Assembly: GCA_947446625.1 (NCBI GenBank)
Contig: CANFIE010000241.1
Location: forward strand, 1-6,202
Direction: 5' to 3'
Source: Acetobacteraceae bacterium
GTDB taxonomy: Bacteria; Pseudomonadota; Alphaproteobacteria; Acetobacterales; Acetobacteraceae
Length of the DNA stretch: 6,202 nucleotides
Shown piece after piece: positions 3,272-6,202 of this stretch (positions are counted from its first letter, which is position 1; the number at the start of each line of letters is the position of its first letter). Both the position numbers and the translations under genes were made by a program. Under the pieces are notes generated by a model that ran no database searches, was not told where the DNA came from, and saw nothing but the letters and a program-made list of their open reading frames with translations.

Positions 3272-6202
3272 ATGTCTGCCATTACCGTCGACCCTACGCT
3301 CGTCGACCCCCTCGCCCTCGCGCCCGCCGCCGACCCGAAAATTATCACCGGCACCGCGCAGAACGACATTCTGGTTGGCACGACGGGGGCGGAGGTGATG
3401 CTCGGTGGCACGGGCAACGACACCTATGTGGTGGACAATGCCGGCGATGTGGTGACCGAGGCGAAGGGCGAAGGCACCGACACGGTTGAGGCCAGCATCA
3501 GCTACGCCCTGGCCGACAATGTCGAGGTGCTGGTGCTGACCGGCAAGGACGCGATCGACGGCACCGGCAACGCGCTGGACAATAGCCTGACCGGCAATGC
3601 CGCCGCCAACCGGCTGGATGGTGCCTTGGGCGCCGACAGCATGGCCGGCGGTACAGGCGATGATACCTATGTGGTGGACAACGCCGATGATGTGGTGATC
3701 GAGGCGAAGGCCGAAGGCACCGACACGGTCGAGGCCAGCATCAGCTACACGCTTGCCAACAATGTCGAGGCTCTGGCGCTGACTGGCGACGCGGCCATCA
3801 ACGGCACCGGCAACAAGCTGGACAACAGCCTGACCGGCAACGCCGCCGCCAACCGGCTGGATGGTGGCCAGGGTGCCGACAGCATGGCCGGCAGCGCCGG
3901 CGACGATACCTATGTGGTGGACAACGCCGCCGATGTGGTGACGGAACTGGCCGGCGAGGGCGCCGACACGGTGCAGGCCAGCGTCAGCTATGCGCTGGGC
4001 GACAATGTCGAAGCCCTGGTGCTCACCGGCAGCGCCGGCATCAACGCCACCGGCAATGCGCTGGACAACAGCCTCAGCGGCAACGGCGCTGCCAACCGGC
4101 TGGATGGCGGCCAGGGCGCCGACAGCATGACCGGCGGCGCCGGCAATGACAGCTACGTGTTGGACAACGCCGCCGACATCGTCACCGAACTGGCCAACCA
4201 GGGCACCGATACGGTCGAAGCCAGCATCAGCTACACACTGGGTGACAATGTCGAAGCCCTGGTGCTGACCGGGGCCAACGCCATCGACGGCACCGGCAAC
4301 GCACTGAACAACAGCCTGACCGGCAACGCCACCGCCAACCGGCTGGATGGCGGCCAGGGCGCCGACAGCATGGCCGGCGGCAACGGCAACGACAGCTACG
4401 TGGTGGACAGCGCCAGCGACGTGGTGACTGAACTTGCCGGCGAAGGCGCCGACACGGTCGAGGCCAGCGTCAGCCTCACGCTCTCGGCCAATGTCGAAGC
4501 CCTGGTGCTCACCGGCAGTGCCGGCATCAACGCCACTGGCAACACGCTGGACAACAGCCTCACCGGCAACAGCGGCGCCAACCTGCTGGATGGTGGCCTG
4601 GGCGCCGACAGCATGGCCGGCAGTGCCGGCGACGATATCTATGTGGTGGACAACGCTGCCGACACGGTCACCGAACTGGCTGGTGAAGGCACCGACACGG
4701 TGCAGGCCAGCCTCAGCTATGCGCTGAGCGACAATGTCGAGGCCCTGGTGCTGACCGGCGCGGCCGCCATCGACGCCACCGGCAACGCGCTGAACAACAC
4801 GCTGACCGGCAACGCCGCCGCCAACCGGCTGGACGGGGCCTTGGGTGCCGACAGCATGGCCGGCGGCGCCGGCAACGACACCTATGTGGTGGATAACGCC
4901 GCCGACCTGGTGACCGAACTGGCCGCCGATGGCACCGACACGGTGCAGGCCAGCCTCAGCTACACGCTCTCGGCCAATGTGGAAGCCCTGCTGCTCACTG
5001 GCACGAATGCCATCGACGCCACCGGCAACACGCTGGACAACAGCCTGACCGGCAATGCCGCCGCCAACCGGCTGGACGGGGCCTTGGGCGCCGACAGCAT
5101 GACCGGCGGCGCCGGCAATGACACCTATGTGGTGGACAATGCCGGCGACACGGTCACCGAATTGGTCGGCGAAGGCACCGACACGATCCAGGCCAGCGTC
5201 ACCTATACCCTCGCGGCCAATGTCGAAGCCCTGGTGCTCACCGGCACCTCCGGCATCAACGCCACTGGCAATGCGCTCGACAACGGCCTGACCGGCAATA
5301 CCGGCGCCAACCGGCTGGATGGCGGCCAGGGCGCCGATGCCATGACCGGCGGTGCCGGCAACGACACCTATGTGGTGGACAATGCCAGCGACACGGTCAC
5401 CGAATTGGCCGGCGAAGGCACCGACACGGTTGAAGCCAGCATCAGCTACACCCTGGGCGATAATGTTGAAGCCCTGGCGCTGACCGGCGCGGCCGCCATC
5501 GACGCCACCGGCAACGCGCTGAACAACACGCTGACCGGCAACGCCGCCGCCAACCGGCTGGACGGGGCCTTGGGTGCCGACAGCATGACCGGCGGCGCCG
5601 GCAACGACACCTATGTGGTCAACAGCGCCAGCGACACGGTCACCGAATTGGCCGGCGAAGGCACCGACACGGTTCAGGCCAGCGTCACCTATACCCTCTC
5701 GGCCAATGTCGAAGCCCTGGTGTTGACCGGCGCGGCCGCCATCAACGCCACCGGCAATACGCTGGACAACAGCCTCACCGGCAATGCCGCCGCCAACCGC
5801 CTGGATGGCGGCCAAGGCGCCGACAGCATGGCCGGCAGTGCTGGCGACGACATCTATGTGGTGGACAACGCCGGCGACGTGGTGACCGAACTGGCCGGCG
5901 AAGGCGCCGACACGGTGCAGGCCAGCGTCAGCTACACGCTTGCCGCCAATGTCGAGGCGCTGGTGCTCACCGGCACTTCCGGCATCAACGCCACTGGCAA
6001 CGCGCTGGACAATACCCTCACCGGCAATACCGGCGCCAACCGGCTGGATGGGGCCTTGGGCGCCGATACCATGACCGGCGGCACCGGCAACGACACCTAT
6101 GTGGTGAATGACATCGGCGATGTCGTCGCCGAACTCACCAACCAGGGCACCGACACGGTCGAGACCAGCATCAGCTATGTCGCCGTGGCCAACCTGGAGA
6201 AC
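3272..6202 (+). CDS. Large RTX-type calcium-binding repeat protein, 3' end outside window
   Basis: 977 codons are visible from the ATG at 3272 (Shine-Dalgarno GGAG at 3260-3263) to the window edge with no stop, so the gene is partial. Residues 1-26 are a short Asp/Pro/Ala-rich leader with no signal peptide. From about Gly27 the protein is a continuous ladder of glycine/aspartate nonapeptides of the haemolysin-type calcium-binding class, GGxGxDxUx, for example GGTGNDTYV at 45-53. From Tyr52 onward an 81-residue unit repeats without any length change. Each unit carries two typical calcium motifs (LDGGxGADS and MxGGxGNDT), a VVDN segment, a GTDTV-containing strand, an NVEALVLTG strand and GN-rich turns. 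Known relatives fold into calcium-stabilised beta-rolls and leave the cell by type I secretion using an uncleaved C-terminal signal. That signal, any catalytic or adhesive domain, and the secretion genes are not in view. The likely location is extracellular or cell surface (inference). There is no Cys, Trp, His or Phe. It is separated from the hydrolase by 205 bases and is probably a separate transcription unit. Confidence 0.93.
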   Translation, partial: MSAITVDPTLVDPLALAPAADPKIITGTAQNDILVGTTGAEVMLGGTGNDTYVVDNAGDVVTEAKGEGTDTVEASISYALADNVEVLVLTGKDAIDGTGNALDNSLTGNAAANRLDGALGADSMAGGTGDDTYVVDNADDVVIEAKAEGTDTVEASISYTLANNVEALALTGDAAINGTGNKLDNSLTGNAAANRLDGGQGADSMAGSAGDDTYVVDNAADVVTELAGEGADTVQASVSYALGDNVEALVLTGSAGINATGNALDNSLSGNGAANRLDGGQGADSMTGGAGNDSYVLDNAADIVTELANQGTDTVEASISYTLGDNVEALVLTGANAIDGTGNALNNSLTGNATANRLDGGQGADSMAGGNGNDSYVVDSASDVVTELAGEGADTVEASVSLTLSANVEALVLTGSAGINATGNTLDNSLTGNSGANLLDGGLGADSMAGSAGDDIYVVDNAADTVTELAGEGTDTVQASLSYALSDNVEALVLTGAAAIDATGNALNNTLTGNAAANRLDGALGADSMAGGAGNDTYVVDNAADLVTELAADGTDTVQASLSYTLSANVEALLLTGTNAIDATGNTLDNSLTGNAAANRLDGALGADSMTGGAGNDTYVVDNAGDTVTELVGEGTDTIQASVTYTLAANVEALVLTGTSGINATGNALDNGLTGNTGANRLDGGQGADAMTGGAGNDTYVVDNASDTVTELAGEGTDTVEASISYTLGDNVEALALTGAAAIDATGNALNNTLTGNAAANRLDGALGADSMTGGAGNDTYVVNSASDTVTELAGEGTDTVQASVTYTLSANVEALVLTGAAAINATGNTLDNSLTGNAAANRLDGGQGADSMAGSAGDDIYVVDNAGDVVTELAGEGADTVQASVSYTLAANVEALVLTGTSGINATGNALDNTLTGNTGANRLDGALGADTMTGGTGNDTYVVNDIGDVVAELTNQGTDTVETSISYVAVANLEN
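3425..6202 (+). repeat. Coding tandem array, 243-bp unit, 11 full copies plus a partial twelfth
   Basis: The tyrosine codon of the YVV motif occurs at 3425, 3668, 3911, 4154, 4397, 4640, 4883, 5126, 5369, 5612, 5855 and 6098: twelve anchors, each exactly 243 bases apart. Units 1-11 therefore fill 3425-6097, and unit 12 is cut by the window edge after 35 residues. In protein each unit divides into nine rows of nine residues, for example VDNAGDVVT, ELAGEGTDT, GNAAANRLD and GGQGADSMT. Units 1 and 2 form a distinct type (EAKGEG/EAKAEG in place of ELAGEG). The visible part of unit 12 departs from the rest (VVNDIGD, YVAVANLEN), which may mark the approach to the end of the array. Units differ by many synonymous and replacement changes but no insertions or deletions. 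Confidence 0.95.
4640..6097 (+). repeat. Two related three-unit blocks (729 bp each) inside the array
   Basis: Comparing units by hand, unit 6 matches unit 9 at about 74 of 81 residues and unit 8 matches unit 11 at about 71, both three units (729 bases) apart. Neighbouring units such as 8/9 (about 61) and 10/11 (about 59) are less alike. Bases 4750-4858 are identical to 5479-5587 (109 bases), and the match continues for about 30 more bases after one mismatch. The middle pair, 7/10, is weaker (about 63), and unit 10 is closer to unit 5 (about 69). The blocks therefore look like a partial duplication later reshuffled by recombination or gene conversion, not a clean higher-order repeat. Confidence 0.55.

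Noticed and set aside
3245..5815. Long antisense open frame (856 codons) across the RTX array
   Set aside because: Its codons are exact reverse complements of the sense codons, so a stop would need a sense TCA, TTA or CTA codon, which this GC-rich gene does not use in that stretch. Its apparent 81-residue repeats simply mirror the sense repeats. The sense frame has a good ribosome-binding site and clear RTX motifs.
3425..6202. Regular repeats as a CRISPR array or non-coding satellite
   Set aside because: The 243-base period lacks a repeat/spacer division, the whole unit is coding in one open frame, and it encodes calcium-binding nonapeptides.

Overview
The window is GC-rich DNA (dominated by G/C-ending codons) from a proteobacterium, most likely an alphaproteobacterium of the Rhodospirillales/Acetobacteraceae type. 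That placement is inferred from base composition, from the LysR-plus-orphan-Bug-receptor arrangement common there, and from an RTX-type repeat protein of a style seen in such genomes. No rRNA or other marker gene is present to confirm it.

Left block (1-3066): a small catabolic-looking cluster. A LysR-family regulator (105-1082, minus strand) is transcribed divergently from a two-gene plus-strand unit. The first gene of that unit is a Bug/TctC-type periplasmic solute receptor with a twin-arginine-like signal peptide (1191-2180). Four bases later comes an alpha/beta-hydrolase with a GWSAGG nucleophile elbow (2185-3066). The 108-base divergent gap should hold the promoters and the regulator's operator. 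A reasonable inference is that the regulator senses a small organic acid or ester, the Bug protein captures it in the periplasm and the hydrolase cleaves it. No TctA/TctB membrane partner is present, and the substrate cannot be read from the sequence. The first ~110 bases, downstream of lysR, hold a strong hairpin and a 58-base imperfect dyad whose right arm supplies the lysR stop codon.

Middle (3067-3271): a 205-base gap with a locally AT-rich patch containing small dyads, then a good Shine-Dalgarno sequence in front of the next gene.

Right block (3272-6202): the first 977 codons of a large RTX-type (haemolysin-type calcium-binding repeat) protein on the plus strand, open at the window edge. 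After a ~26-residue leader without a signal peptide, the protein is a perfectly regular array with an 81-residue (243-bp) period. Eleven full units and part of a twelfth are present with no length change. Eighty-one residues is exactly nine nonapeptides, so the glycine/aspartate register of a calcium beta-roll can run unbroken. Type I secretion and a cell-surface or extracellular role are inferred; the C-terminal secretion signal and any secretion genes lie outside the window. A long antisense open frame across the array is a compositional shadow.

The most distinctive content is this array: its exact 9x9 register, its mosaic three-unit relationships, its very restricted amino-acid alphabet and the distribution of degenerate calcium motifs. 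I did not find evidence of an entirely new type of system.
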